Assembly: GCF_905147365.1 (NCBI RefSeq)
Contig: NC_056425.1
Coordinates: 8,625,501-8,689,500 of the forward strand
Direction: 5' to 3'
Source: Aricia agestis
Taxonomy: Eukaryota; Arthropoda; Insecta; Lepidoptera; Lycaenidae
Length of the DNA stretch: 64,000 bases
How positions within the stretch are numbered: the stretch's first letter is position 1; every line of letters starts with the position of its first letter. The position numbers and the translations under genes are program-made. Under the pieces are notes generated by a model. It saw only the letters and a program-made list of their open reading frames with translations, ran no database searches and was not told where the DNA came from. This document shows, piece by piece, positions 34,737 to 49,700 of this stretch.

Positions 34737-37700
34737 ATGTCTGAACTCCGTTTTGATGGTCGTGTTGCTGTGGTGACAGGAGCTGGTGGTGGTTTGGGCA
34801 AAGCATACGCCCTGCTCCTCGCCTCCAGAGGTGCCAAAGTAGTGGTCAACGACTTGGGTGGTGCGAGAGATGGAGTGGGAAAGTCAAATTTTGCTGATGC
34901 AGTTGTCAAAGAGATAAAAGAGAAAGGTAAGATACAACTAGAAACAAGAATTAAATGTGTTAACACCTCCATCGAGGGTATGCAGACACAATAGATTTTC
35001 AATTGTTATGCGGCAGCCGGCTGCCGCTTGGGGATTTTTGGGTTAATGCAATTACACTACTATACTGTTATATGAAGTTATTGTTAAAAAATAAATAAAC
35101 CTACTTTTAACTTGTATGTTTTAACTTTGTCTAATACATTGGAATATCTTATTCACTGTGTAAGTTTTTATCTTTAATATCTTTATAGCATAATTATAGA
35201 ATATTGCCATTGAGGATTATTCAATAACGGTAAAATGTTTCCAAATATTTTGGTCATTGTTACCTTACAATAACTTTATATTGTAGAGAAGCTTCATATG
35301 TAATTGTTTTTCTTTTTTACTTTTTGTACCTGTATCAATCTTTTCATTAAGCGGACTTAATGTGTGTACAATGTACATTGTTCAAGGTCAGAGTGTCGTA
35401 TATTGAACTCTATTGTGTGATAACAAATCAACATAATGTTGTAAGCTCATAGTCACAATCTAATTTCTTTTGATTCTCAACATAATTGTCCATAACAAAA
35501 GGAGAGAAATATGTAAATATGTATTGTTCATTGTATCATAATTCATAACCCTTAAATAACCAATCTAATTTTAAATTAAAACAATGATTTTGTAAAAGAA
35601 GCCCAAGTCAAATAGGTAAAAAATGTAAATTGGGTATTTACAGAGTTAATTTACAATTTACAGAGTACACTATGTATTTTTTTGTATTTTAGGAGGTGTA
35701 GCAGTTGCCGATTACAATTCTGTGATTGAAGGAGAGAAGATAATAAAGACAGCACTTGACAATTTTGGGCGAATTGATATTCTTATTAACAATGCCGGAA
35801 TACTCAGGGACAGAAGTTTCCAGAAGATGTCAGAACAGGTACATTGGATCTATCAAATTATTTGTTACTTACTGGGCTCTGTAAATGTTTTCTTCCCAAT
35901 TGGTTTAAATGCCGCAATAAAATGCCAAAATAAATTTTTGTATAAATACATTTTTTATAAGTTGAAGATCCTGATAACATTATGTTATATGTATTTTTTT
36001 CAACATTTACTTTATAGTTTTCATGATTTATTGTAATTTAAAGAGAAGATGATTGATACATAGTATTATGTTGTTTGTAAAATTTGTTTCATCTCACCAG
36101 TAAATTGTTTTTAACCCTCCGTGTACGAGGTGGGGTATGTTGATAGCATTTTTAAACGAAAAAAGTATGCGAGTTGGTTTCCTCAATAGCTGCAAATAAG
36201 ACGTTGCTGCTTTAATTCCTACCAAATATTCAGTTCTATGTCTATCACCAATTCTGTTACATGTGCTTAAAGTGCGCTGGGGTATCACATACCCCACCTA
36301 GTACAGCACGTAGCTAAAAAAGTAAGTGTAACTTCTTTTGTTTTTATTTAATTTTTTTAACTTGATTAACTTGATTCGAAAAAAATAATATTTTACAAGC
36401 TAGTTGTAGATAATTTGTTTAACTTGATTCGAAAAAAATAATATTTTACAAGCACTGACTGAAGAAGATGATGATTGTGACGCTGAGCTAATGAATTCCG
36501 AACAAGAATCGGCTGGTAATGAAGATCATATCAGTGATACCGGATATGGCCTAAACTAATATATAGGAATACTGGGCACATTTGCAAAAAATATAATATG
36601 TCCATTATTATGTATTTTACATACTAATTTTTGTGTCTAAATAACTGTCAATATTAAGGAAACTTAAGTGACCAAGATCTATTTCATATTGTTTATTTTA
36701 AATTGATATTATAAATAGGTTAAAACTAGGTATACTATAGTCTTAGAAATTGAGAAAAATTTGATTGTAGTAGGTTCCATTTTATTTTTGTACTGAAGAA
36801 AAGATTGCATAGTTTATAGTTTGAAGAAAAAGTCAAGTTTTTGTATTTTTGCTTATAAAATGTATTTTATATATAAAATTGAATTTATTTTACTTAAACC
36901 AATTCATTATTAGATATTTAAATATACTAGAGATCGCCCAATGGTCGAAATTCGATCTTACTTGCAACAACATTAGGACTACTATCTATATTTTGTAAAA
37001 AAATATTGACTTCATCATAGTTTTTTTCAATTCTTGTCTCTGGGACTCAGCTGATCTCAAACTGGCCGTTTAAGCATTAGCAGCGTAAATAAAAAAAAAA
37101 TCAATAATCCATTTTAAATTTGTCAACTTGTTGTCAACAGCTTCAACCATAAACAATAAATAAGAGTATAATTCATATGTATAGGCTCGTCACTCAAAAA
37201 TCTGTCATTTTTCCTAGTAGTAGTGTCGTAGTGTGTGTAACATTTTATTTGTTAAAAATATATATGATAAAAGCATAATTTTAAAATAATATTAGCTCGA
37301 TGCACTCCTTCACCATATAAACTATAACTGTGAGAAATTTCATGCACCTACGTTTCCCCATTTTTCGTAAAAAGGGTTACAAAGTTTTTCTCTCACGTAT
37401 TAATATATAGATTACTTATTATTTTACAATCACAAGGAACAATTTAACTGCCTTTTATTGTTGGGGTATGTCACACCCCACCTAGTACAGCATGGTGAGA
37501 TTAGTCACCTAGTACATGGAGGGTTAAATGTAAGAAAGTTCTAAAGTTTATAAAAATGTATTCATTTTTATAATTTTCAATAGGACTGGGACTTGGTACA
37601 TGCAGTCCACCTTAAGGGTGCCTTCAAAACCACACAAGCGGCCTGGGACTCGTTCAAGAAACAGAAATATGGCCGCGTCATTATGACCACAAGTAATGCT

Positions 37701-40700
37701 GGACTCTTGGGCAATTTTGGACAGACAAATTACAGGTAAATGCAGTGGGAGGTCAATGACCTAAGTTTCATAGATTTGTTTTTAGGGTTCCGTATCCAAA
37801 GGGTTGGACTATTACTGAGACTTCGATATCTGTCTGTCTCCAGGCTGTATCTCAAGAATCTCAAAGTGTGCTCCTCAGAGCCATGGGGCTCCGCAAATGC
37901 ATTGTGGGGGCTCGCTCGCGAGACAAACATTGTTTTTTAGAAATATCATCATTCATCAAACACCAGCATGGAGACAATTCATTCAAAGAATAAACATTCT
38001 TTTTCTTCTTCTTTAATGGCAGTTTCGTGGATTGCCAATGTCAGAGTGTATCACATTAGACTTTGCTCTATTTAATGTAGGTCTGGTGAAGCAACAAGGG
38101 TATGGTTAAATAATTATATTAGTACATATTTACAAGTTGATTCACCTAAAACAAAAACGAGTGTTAGTAAAGACATCACAATTTAATATTGTTAACACGT
38201 ATATAAGTATACAAAATCTCAATAAAAGGGGTATTTACATAACTTAAAACCGATTTAAAATTGATAGGACGAGGGATGTAAGTTGTAACGTTTGACGACC
38301 TCTGTGGCTCAGTGGTAAGCGCGTTGGTAGCTCAAGCCGGGGGTCGCGGGTTTGAATCCCGCCGACGGAACAAAAAGTTTTCAATGATCCCGGGTCTGGA
38401 TGTGTATTAAATATGTGTATGATATACTTAATAAAAATCTTAAATATATGTAAGTATAGTATAAAAGTATTAAATATATTTCCGTTGTCTGGTACCTGTA
38501 ACACAAGTCCTTTAGGTACTTAGCACGGGGCCAGATTGACATGGTGTGAAGCGTCCATAGATATATAGATATAATTGGGAAGACAGTCATATAGGGATGA
38601 TTGGTTTCTAAGACAGCATTCTTTTTTTAGGGTCCATCTAAAATGTCACTTTGTAAAAGGGTTCCTCGTCCAAAATTTTGAGAACCGCTGAGATAGTATA
38701 TTCTAACTTATGTGTAATTTTAGTGCCGCCAAAATGGGACTGGTGGGATTAGCCAATACCCTAGTCTTGGAAGGAGCGAAGTACAACATCAAAGTGAACA
38801 CAATCGTGCCGACGGCAGCCTCGCGACTGACGGAGGACATCCTCCCACCGGATATGTTCCAGGCAATGAAGCCAGAACTCATTGCTCCGGTTGTGGTAAG
38901 CATCATACACTGTCATTTAAAAGACCTAAAAACTAAAAAAATAAATAAAATATAAATATTTTTTTTTGTTTTTTAAAATGGTGTTGGGTTTGAGTTATGA
39001 CATGGTTTTAATTTTTAATCTAGTGTTTTTATGTATTACTGGATACACAATAAAAAAATCCAATAGGGATGATGACAAGGTCAAAGATTAGCGAATTTGG
39101 TTAATAAAATAAAGAAATCACGGTAAAAAATAAGTGTTCCCAAAATTTCAGCTTGATAGCATTTGTATTTTTTTGTTATGCGTTTTCAAATTTGGATATT
39201 CAAGTCGAATTTTTTTTCAATTAAATTTCTTAATATTTTATACAATTCGATAACTTATGCAATTAAAAGCAACTTTTGTTATGAAACCACTTTCATAAAC
39301 GCAATATTTAATATAGCTGTCAAACAAAGTTGTCTCCCGATGCGTACAAACTACGAAAGACTGACGTCATACTTTCGTAGCACTTTGTATGGAGCGTTTC
39401 GGGCAGGTCTTTTTTATGAGATATTTGAATTGTCATATCTTGGTGAATTTTTAAGCTATCAGAGTCATTCTTTTAACAATGTTTCTATTTTTTAAGTGTC
39501 TTTCAATTACCGATAAGAAAAAAAAAATAGTCATCATGCCTATTGTCATCGACGCAGAGTTTAGGTTATCAAGCATAGCTAGCTGGCTGGCTCACCGCGT
39601 AGCCAGGATTCTATATAGGGTGGGGCCATAGGTCTTTGCGGGGGGGATTCGATCGCGGATTCTTGGAAATCTATTGTTATCGCGGCCCACTTGGGCCGTG
39701 GCCGTTTGGAAGTTGATAGGAAACAAATTATGAGACAACAGACAACAAACATGGATTGAATGCCTCCCCTCTTACCCCGCAGCTCTCTCCGCTTCACGTT
39801 TAGGTATGAAACTCGTGAGCATTAGATTTTGATATTTAATAGCTATCTACTGCTGTCTTAATACAATTTTCTGTAGATTGTGACTCACTTTTTGGTAGTT
39901 TTTTTATCAACTTCCATGAAGGATTATTTTTAACCGGAAAATTTCCTCCAGGCATACATGGTGCACGAATCTTTCCCCGAAAGCGGATCCATCATTGACT
40001 CGACTCTCGGCTTCGCCAGCAAGGCACAGATTGTGAGATCCAATGGTGCACCCTTGAGGTAAGTGTTTCTTGTAACTATCCTCCTAGCTAGCTTTGCGCG
40101 GGTGTAACCTAAATGAGTAGTACATAATCCCCGCATTCCATTAAGCGTTAAAAACGATCAAAACGCTCAAAATGCCTCCTATTTTGAGCATTTTGATCGT
40201 TTTTAACGCTTAATGGAACGCGTGGTATGAACATTTTGCAATATGACAAGTTTAGCTTGGTTTCCTTTTTGTGTCTATTGCTTGACAACTTCATTTAAAT
40301 ATTATATTAAAGAAAATTATGGGATATAGGATGATTTTACTCAAAAATCTATTTTATTTAAATGTAAAAAAAGCTAAACTAAAGAAAGTAGGAATATCAC
40401 GAAGTCTTCAAAAGTTTTTCATTTCAGAGCGAAGCCATCGGACCCTGTCACAATAGAATCGGTGAAGGAGAGATGGTCGGAAGCTGTGAACATGGCTGAC
40501 GCGAGACACATCGAGAAGATTGCCGACGTTACTATAGATTTAGTGCAGAAGTTACAGGTACGTGTATCTTTGCAGTAGGTGCTCTGTCTGCTCGTTTTCA
40601 GGTCAATAAGGTCCTTTAAGAAGAGAGCGTATTCCCTCTTAAAAGGCCAGCAACGCACCTGCAGCTTTTCTAATGTTGCGAGTGTCCATGGGCGACGGTA

Positions 40701-43700
40701 GTTGCTTTCCATCAGGTGACCCGTTTGCTAGTTTTGCTCCCTTTATTTTATAAAAGTTATATAATTTTTGTACTTTAAAATTCAAACAGGAAAGTCAAAC
40801 GATCTTCTTACGAAGTCAGGTCATACTCATGTAGCCCTGAAAAGGTTATGGACCTTTGGATTTCAGTTGTTTCAATGTTCAAATTGATTAAGGCCATTTG
40901 GACTTAATATGATTATTATCTACTTTTTACGAGAAGATGTGAAGGCACAATCACCAAAAAATTTAATTATTAATATCTTTAATGGTCAATTAGTAGTTTC
41001 GTCTACTTATTCTGAAATAGAAATAATATTATTATATTTTATACTGGTATCAAAATAAAAACTACGTATTTAGTAAAGAAGTGCTTAAATGGGTAATCAA
41101 CTTTATGATAAGACTTTAAAGTAATTTTATTATTAAGTAATTTAAATGAAAATATTAGACAATGATATTAAAATTATCTAACAATTATAATATTTATACA
41201 GAGGCAAGATTTGTTTTTTTTGTTAGACACTAATAATAAAACACTTGCATAGATAAAACTATGATAATTAAATAAATATACACTTTCCTTGCACTTATTC
41301 CAAATTATTTTAAGATATTTATTACAAAATTGTTTAATACACGACCAGTTTCGAAAAAATCATCATCAGGTGTCTTCTTTTTCGAAACCGGTTGTGTATT
41401 TAACATTTTTGTAATAAATATCTTAAAATAAAGTGGAATAAGTGCAAGGAAAGTGTATATTTATTTAATTGAAGATGATACTTATTTGTGCTATCTTTAT
41501 TGCGTATTTGGTTGACTGGGCATGCAATTTGACTCTTACATATTTTATGACTCTATATAATTATTATTATATTGTTAGGTATGAGGCTAAACTAGTATTA
41601 AATTAACTCTTTTTACCTATAATGCATTCCACATGGGTAAATCCAAGTAGTTTTCCTGTTTACTCATACAGGCAGATTTTCCCATGATCCTTTAGGGTTT
41701 TGTGACAAAAGTAACTCGATGCTGTATATTTATTAACCGACTTCCAAAAAGGAGGAGGTTATATGTCCGGCTGTGGGTTTTTTTTTAAATAAGCAATTCA
41801 GTATAGACATTAGATATTTGTGTTTCTAGTAAGTAATAGGAAATTCTAAAGCGATTTGGTGATATAGGAAATTATTTTTTCCTTCCATACAAACCATATT
41901 TATTTGATGTTAATCGACGTCTGTTAAAGTTAATGCTATGCACGTTATCTCTTTCGTTTTTCATACTAATGAAAGAGAAGATACAACAAGCCATTAAAAC
42001 TATAGTTTGTGCGTTTTAAGATGATATGGGTGACAGTTTTCATATTCCTTGCTACGGGTTTTTTTTACAAGAAAACAAAAAAAATCAAAATGTAATAAAT
42101 TATATTCCAGCTACAAAAACAAATGTTTCCTATTTTTGTTAATGAATAAAAATGAAAAGTTGCTAAATGCTAACTTATTAATATAAAATTATAAAATATA
42201 TTAACTGTGAAATAGGAGTATAAAATTATTGTTACGAAAACATTTGAAAAATGTTAGATGCATGAAACGGAACTTATGTCAATAGAGATTGACTCTGTTG
42301 AATCGAAATCAAATCGATAAAAAAGGGCAGCCATCTTAAATCGCCGGCACCACTGAAATGTCAGTACGAAATCGATAATTTCGATTGCAATTCCTTTACG
42401 AAGTGATTCGATATTTTTAAATTATCGATTCATTTTTGTTAGGTAACTTCCCTACTATTGTCAATTATAATGTGTCACGCATATCATCATAAAACGCACA
42501 AACTATAACAGATGTTGGTGATATTGGACCTAAATATTGTATTTTCAATTCAATATTTTTTAGGACTTCGAAGAGCGCAGCAAGTTGGACGCCGAGAACA
42601 AATCGTACTGGACCACGTACAAGTACAACTGCAAGGACTTGGTCTGCTATGCCCTTGGCGGTGAGTTCACACTACAATATTATATACCAGGGGTTCCCAA
42701 ACTGTGCGCCGTGGAAAATCAAGAGGGGCGCCGTGAGTCGATCCTCCATCATTAGCCATAACCACACAAATATTATAAAACAAAATTATAATATTATGAA
42801 TTATACAAAGCAGGCAGATGATTAATATTTGTTTATTATTATTAAATTACTTAACTGTATCTTTTTGTAATAGCTAGGTAGAGAAGGGCGCTGTCACAAA
42901 ATATTGACTTGACATTGAAAAAGATTGGGAACCCCTATTATAGACGACTTTACATTCTCTAATATATTGTCCTGAACTTCTTTCTTATCTAAGTACAGTG
43001 CACGCAGAGCGAATAAAATAAATCTATTTCTGTTACAAAAACAATATTTCATATTTTAACCCCATTACTAGAATGGCTCGTCATTATAACGAGCTCTTTT
43101 TTAAGAGCTTGTCAGCTTTTGCTTACAGTAAAGAATAAAGATATAGACAATAGACATATTTATTCATAACATAAATAAATTTAAAAACTCTTTGATGAAT
43201 GTCCTTCAAACCATATTTTAGCACTCTCAGTACCAATGCAGCATTTTTTGTAATTCAAATATCGGTCATATTGTTATATTTGTTTAATATCATTTAATTA
43301 TGTACTTATAATAATTTGTCACTCAATTTGTAATGATGTGTAAGTACGCCCATAATTGGTACATATATACATGAGAACTTTATTTTGCTTTGAACTATTT
43401 TATATGTGTGTCAATGTATGTACTGTTGGTGTACCTTATTAAAGTAAATAAATAAATAAAGATGTAGGTTACACAATACACGCTCAGTTTATCATCAGTT
43501 TAGCCCATCAATCTGGTAAGATTGACGCGAAACTGAACGTCTAACCAGTTGATTGACGGACTGTTAATTTCTTTATTATGTACTTTTTAGCCATCAATCT
43601 GACGTAAATCTCAGATGAGATTGATGACAAACTGAACGTGTAAACAATATAATCATAGTAAACATAAAATATATTGCAGTAAGTCATCAACAGTCAACAC

Positions 43701-46700
43701 GAAAGAAATCAATACGAAAGTAATAATATAGAAAAAACTTATTTCAATAACTGAATGTAAACACGGCTTAATATGCGTCTTCTGCACTGATGAAATGACG
43801 ATGAATGCGAAAAAAACCAACTGATAAATGTTGCCACGACCAGACGACCGACCGACGCAGAAATCACGAGACAAACGGGAATATAATTTTAGATGTCTTT
43901 GTTCTTCAACTCTACTTCTATACCATCAAAATTTTATAAAACTTTCATGTTCAGATGCTATCAATAACCAAACAAATTCAACTTCATTATAATATAGCAA
44001 TATAGATTATTTACATAATATACAATTGAGCATAAAGATAATGGCGATATTCTTAATGTTATCTGACCTTGTCCTTTGGACCTCAATATACATAGTACAT
44101 ACCTAATTATAACGTTTAATGTTTATGCAAAAAAAAGATACAAAATCAAACAAGACTCGAATACCTATACCGTCGCATCGACAAGATAGCTCCCACACCG
44201 ATTTTGGCGGTGCGGGCTATTGAATCCAGGCCAGCTATAAAGAGTTATTTTATATTGTCCTGCATAGCTAGCACAAGCACGTAGACAAATGAAAAAAACT
44301 AAATTTTGACAGTTTTACCGGAAAAACACTGGAGAAAAAGTTTCTTTCGTATCTCGATATCTTCCGCTTTTGGAAATCTATAATGGCGGCTCTCGACATA
44401 GGCGAACGCGTTGGCCAACGCGTCTGCAGACGCGTTGGCCCAATGTGTAGAACGGGCGTTCGCGCGTTGGCCGTAGGTATTTAGACGTTGGCCAACGCGC
44501 GAACGCCCGTTCTACACATTGGGCCAACGCGTCTGCAGACGCGTTGGCCAACGCGTTCGCCTATGTCGAGAGCCGCCATATGTCAAGCATGACGAACCGC
44601 TTTTGACATTTAGTTTCTTGATTCTTTTTTTATTGTTATTATGGCACTCAGGCGTGGTCGCAGCCTGAAATTTTGGGGGGGTTTTTTTATCTGCGCCCTC
44701 GGACGTTTCTGGGTTCACAGCAGCTGTCTAAGGTCGGACGAAGTGGTGGCTAAGGGATAGTTAGAAATTTCCTTTTATTATTTAGCAAGATTTTGAGATT
44801 TTCCAATTTTACCTTAGATTTTGGGGGTGGTCATGTCCCCTGTGACCCCCCCCCCCCCCCCTTCGGACCGCGCCTGATGGCACTTGGCTATAAAACCATG
44901 GCTAGTGTCGAGTAAATGGCAGCAAATAAAAAAAAATCGATGTATAGCAACCCTGTCTATAGCCGGAATTATAGTTTTGATCTACAAACTACGAATAATA
45001 AAGTTCCTTAGTTTTTATTATTCGTATTTCGTAGATCAAAACTATAATTCCGGCTATAGACAAGGTTGCTACACGTCGATTTTTTGAATTTGCCGCCATT
45101 TACTCGACACTGGCCATGGTTTTATAGCCGAGGTGCCATAATTAAAAAAAAAGAACCAAGAAACTAAATGTCAAAAAAATAATAATTGCCGTTGCTTTGG
45201 TTGCTATGGAAAGAGTTTCTTGTCTTTGTCCACTGAAACTCAAGTCGATGGGTGGGGCCATGCTCGGGAATAAGATATGTAGACATGGGAAAGAAACTGC
45301 CATTACTTTCTTCCGAAGAATCGACTGGGAAACCCCGTGCTAGCTACGCAGGAGTACGCAATATATGCCATTATGGATTACGAGCAAAAAAAGGCCTAAA
45401 ATCACGTTCGTTGTATGGGAGCCCCCGTTAAATATTAACTTACCTAGTTCTTAGTATTTGTTGTTATAGCGGCAACAGAAATACACAATCTGTGAAAATT
45501 TCAGAAGTCTAGCTATAGCGGTTCTTGTGATACAGCCTGGAGATAGACAGACGGACAGTACACGTTCTGACCACTACTGGTCAGAAAGACCATTTTCTCT
45601 GACACTGTAGATCACTAATGGCGGTTAGCCTGACTGAAAACCAAGATCTGAACCACTACGGAGCTGTCGACTACCAAAATATTTTATTCCAAGTAAATTC
45701 ATCAGATGAATTACTACAATCTTAAATATAACATTTTTTCTTATGAGCTGCCCCTGATTTCAAAATGACTTTAAACTCAAACTTTAATTTGCCATTTTGT
45801 ACCGAATTTGTACAGTCACTTGAGGTACTAATGAAATGCATCATTCTTAATTTAAATAGCAAATGCGCTTGTTGGGTTACTAAATAGTTTGACCTTGATT
45901 TTATATTGTGCCTGTAGCAATATAATCAATAGACATTTAATTGTTTATTATGTAAAGACGTGTAAAAAGGGGGGGGATTTTATTCCAGTATGATTTACTG
46001 GAATGGAAAAACTGGAAAAAGCTTTTAAAATCATCTTTAAGATGAATCTGCTAATGACATGATTTTCTGAGCGTTTATTTTTTTCTTTACAAAAGAATGA
46101 ATAATATACTTTCCTCAGTAATAGATATAATATCAGAAGGTAGTAAATAATAATAGTATTAGTAGTACAGATATTGGTAACTAGGGGTCTGATAACAGAC
46201 TGATAGTCTTACTATCAAATTAATGCAAGTAGGTATATTTACATATTTTATTACAATATACTTTGAACTCAATCATAAAAAAACGGCCAAGTGCGAGTTG
46301 GCCCCATGCTTGCTGATTGCGGAACCCATGAAGGGTTCCGCAATCAGCAGTAAGGTTTACTTTTATGAAATTAAGAGGTTTTTGATTTATTTTAAGTTGA
46401 TTTAATGAAAGTTAAATTAAAGTTTATCATTTATGCTGCCTTCCTTTGGTAGTTTATGTAGTAACGAGCTTTTGCCCGCGGCTTCGCTCGCGTTAAGAAG
46501 TATTATTATATACAAACTATCATCCCCTATTTGAACCCCTTGGGGTTGGAATTTATCAAAATCCTTTCTTAGCGGATGCCTACGTCATAACATCTACCTG
46601 CATGCCAAATTTCAGCCCGATCCGTCCAGTGGTTTGGGCTGTGCGTTGATAGATCACTATGTCAATCAGTCAGTCACCTTTGAGTTTTATATATATAGAT

Positions 46701-49700
46701 GTACATCATATATTTTTTTTTAGACTTATCATGCCCCTACTTTAGAAGTTAGAGGGGGGTTGGGGGACACGCATTTTACCACTTTGGAAGAGTGTCTCTC
46801 GAAAACTATTCAGGTTAGAAAAAAATGATGATTTTTGAAGACCTATCCATAGATACCCCACACGCATAGGTTAGATGAATTTTTTTTTGTTTCAGTTGTA
46901 TCTATGGGGACCCCTAAAATTTTCAATTATTTTTCCATTTTTGTATCACAATCTTAAAGCGGTTCACAGACTACATCTACTTACCAAGTTTCAATAGTAT
47001 AGCTAGTTTCGGAGAAAAATGGCTGTGACATACGGACGGACAGACGGACAGACAGACATGACGAATCTATAAGGGTTCCGTTTTTTGCCATTTGGCTACG
47101 GAACCCTAAAAGATTAGAATTCATACGAGGGCTGCTATTTATGTATCCGGAACTGGCCACTTACAAGAACAATATTTAAAAAGTAATTACAACATTTAAA
47201 AATAGAACTCTTTGGTTGAAGAATACATTTTGTTTCATGTGACTGTCAATTATTTTTCCATTGTGGCGTCATTTTGAAAATTGCGTGTCTTCATTTGCCA
47301 TGGATTTAACGCGTGAACATTTTCGTGCAATGATTTACTACGATTTTCGGCGTGGGCTAAATCAACAACAGTGCTTTATTCAACTCACCGCAACTTTTGG
47401 AGATGAAGCACCATCAAAAACCACTGTTTATCACTGGTACAGTGAGTTTAATCGTGGGCGGTCTATGCTCACGGATGAAAATAAAGAAGGTCGCCCAAAA
47501 ACAGCTGTTGTCCCACAAAATATAGATGCTGTGCGGGAACTAATAATGCGTGATCGTCATGTTACATATCGCGAGATAGAGGCGTCCTTAGGCATAAGTA
47601 TGACGAGCATACATAAGATATTACACGAACATTTGGCTGTAAAAAAAATATGTTCGCGTTGGATTCCGCACAACTTGACAATCGATCAAAAACGGGCTCG
47701 TGTCGATTGGTGCAAAAAAATGATAAAAAAATACAACCGTGGTACGTCAAAAGCCGTTTATAATATCTACACAGGTGATGAATCTTGGATTTATGCATAT
47801 GACCCCGAAACTAAACAACAGTCAACGGTGTGGGTGTTCCAAGATGAGCCGAAACCAACAAAAGTTACTCGTGCAAAAAGTACTTTGAAGCAAATGGTCG
47901 CCTGTTTTTTTGGAATTAATGGACATGTGGCTACAGTGCCATTAGAGAATCGTAAAACGGTTAATTCTGAATGGTATACGACCATTTGTTTACCAGAAGT
48001 CTTTGAAGAAATAAGAAAGGACAACCGACAACGCAGAATCATATTACATCACGACAATGCTAGCTGTCACACCTCAGCTGAAACAACTCAGTTTTTGGAG
48101 GGTCAAAAGATCGAATTGACTGGTCATCCGCCGTACAGCCCTGATTTGGCACCTAACGATTTCTTTTTATTTCCATACGCGAAGAACAAATTACGTGGTC
48201 AACGTTTTTCGAGCCGCGAAGAGGCTGTTGATGCGTTCAAAATGCACGTTTTGGAGATACCTCAATCAGAATGGAAAAAGTGCTATGAAAATTGGTTTCA
48301 GCGTATGCAAAAGTGTGTCGATCATCGCGGCGAATATTTTGAAAAGCAATAAAACCATATTAAATGATATATGTTTGTTTCTTTTTTTAATTTCGGATAC
48401 ATAAATAGCAGCCCTCGTAGATTATAATATCTATAGGCTGTTTTTTTTTAAATATTTGTTCGGCACTTTTTATCTGATTCAACTTTAAGATTAAATATCA
48501 CCCAAGTGCAAAAGATTTGATAAGTTAATTTAATAGTGAACTTTGTTAAATGTAGCAAGTCTATGTAAGAGATACGAAGTACACATATTGACCGATAAAA
48601 CAATAACATTATGAGTATGACATTATGAGCTACAGTTTATCACTAAAGTTAAATATGGAACACGACTGTCAATAATAATTATTATTGTGTTCTTAATCAG
48701 TTGATATGATGATAAATGTATTGTTATGTAAAATTTGCAAAAAAGTTGGCCACATGATATCCCAAAGTTTTTGCAACTGTAGAGAAAGAAAAGTTGTACA
48801 GAAGTTTTTTGTCTTAAGCTTTAGGGAATATGATATTCTATGTAAAATAGTTTTTACTGCAAGGCGCAAACCCTCAATTCCTTACATTTTGCACAGTAAA
48901 TTAATATAAATAATCCAGATTTTGTTTTGATTTAAAATCATTTTCCCTGTCCAAAACCCGGTACAGAAAAACGACAGTTTTGAAATTGCAAGTTCATCCA
49001 CTCATGTCTTCAATTACACGTCGCATCCTTGTCCCTGAGGCCATTGACTTTAAATAATAAATAAACTACACCCAAGTTACTCCACTTGACATATCCAACT
49101 AATAAAAACCCCTTCTCCAACCAACCAAGAATTTTAGTATACAGGGGTTTCGGGGGCGATAAATCGATCTAGCTAGGAATCATTTTTAGAAAATGACATT
49201 TTATTCGTGTTTTATCGAATACCGAGCAAAGCTCGGCTGTTTTACAATATACAATTTTGTTTTAGTTATGTAAGCCGTACAATTTGCAATGGACCCCAAA
49301 CTAGGCAGAGCCTGTATCTTGGTGATCCTTAGTCTTTTCAGTTTACATAATTTACAGATTAATGCGGCGCTTACGATTTGATCATATTTTATTAACCATA
49401 GTTAGAAATAAAAAGTTTTTTTTAGTATTAATTTTACAAAAACACGAATCTACACAGTAATAATAAATGCATACAAATATCTGATTATTTTCGCAGCTGA
49501 TGATGAGCTAAAACGTTTTTTTATCATTATGTCCAGTGGGTGCATCTGTCGTCAACCCCGGTGACTTACGGTTCCTGTACGAGAGCCATGAGCAGTTCGC
49601 GGCGCTGCCGACGTACTTCATCCTGCCGGGGCTGGTGTTCGAGTCCCCGGTCGTCAGCGAGGCCATGCCGCCGGGGAAACACGCTGATTTCACCAACGTG

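Noticed and set aside
38298..38370. tRNA gene
   Set aside because: Box A and B are present, but the arms do not pair as a good tRNA and a SINE body follows.
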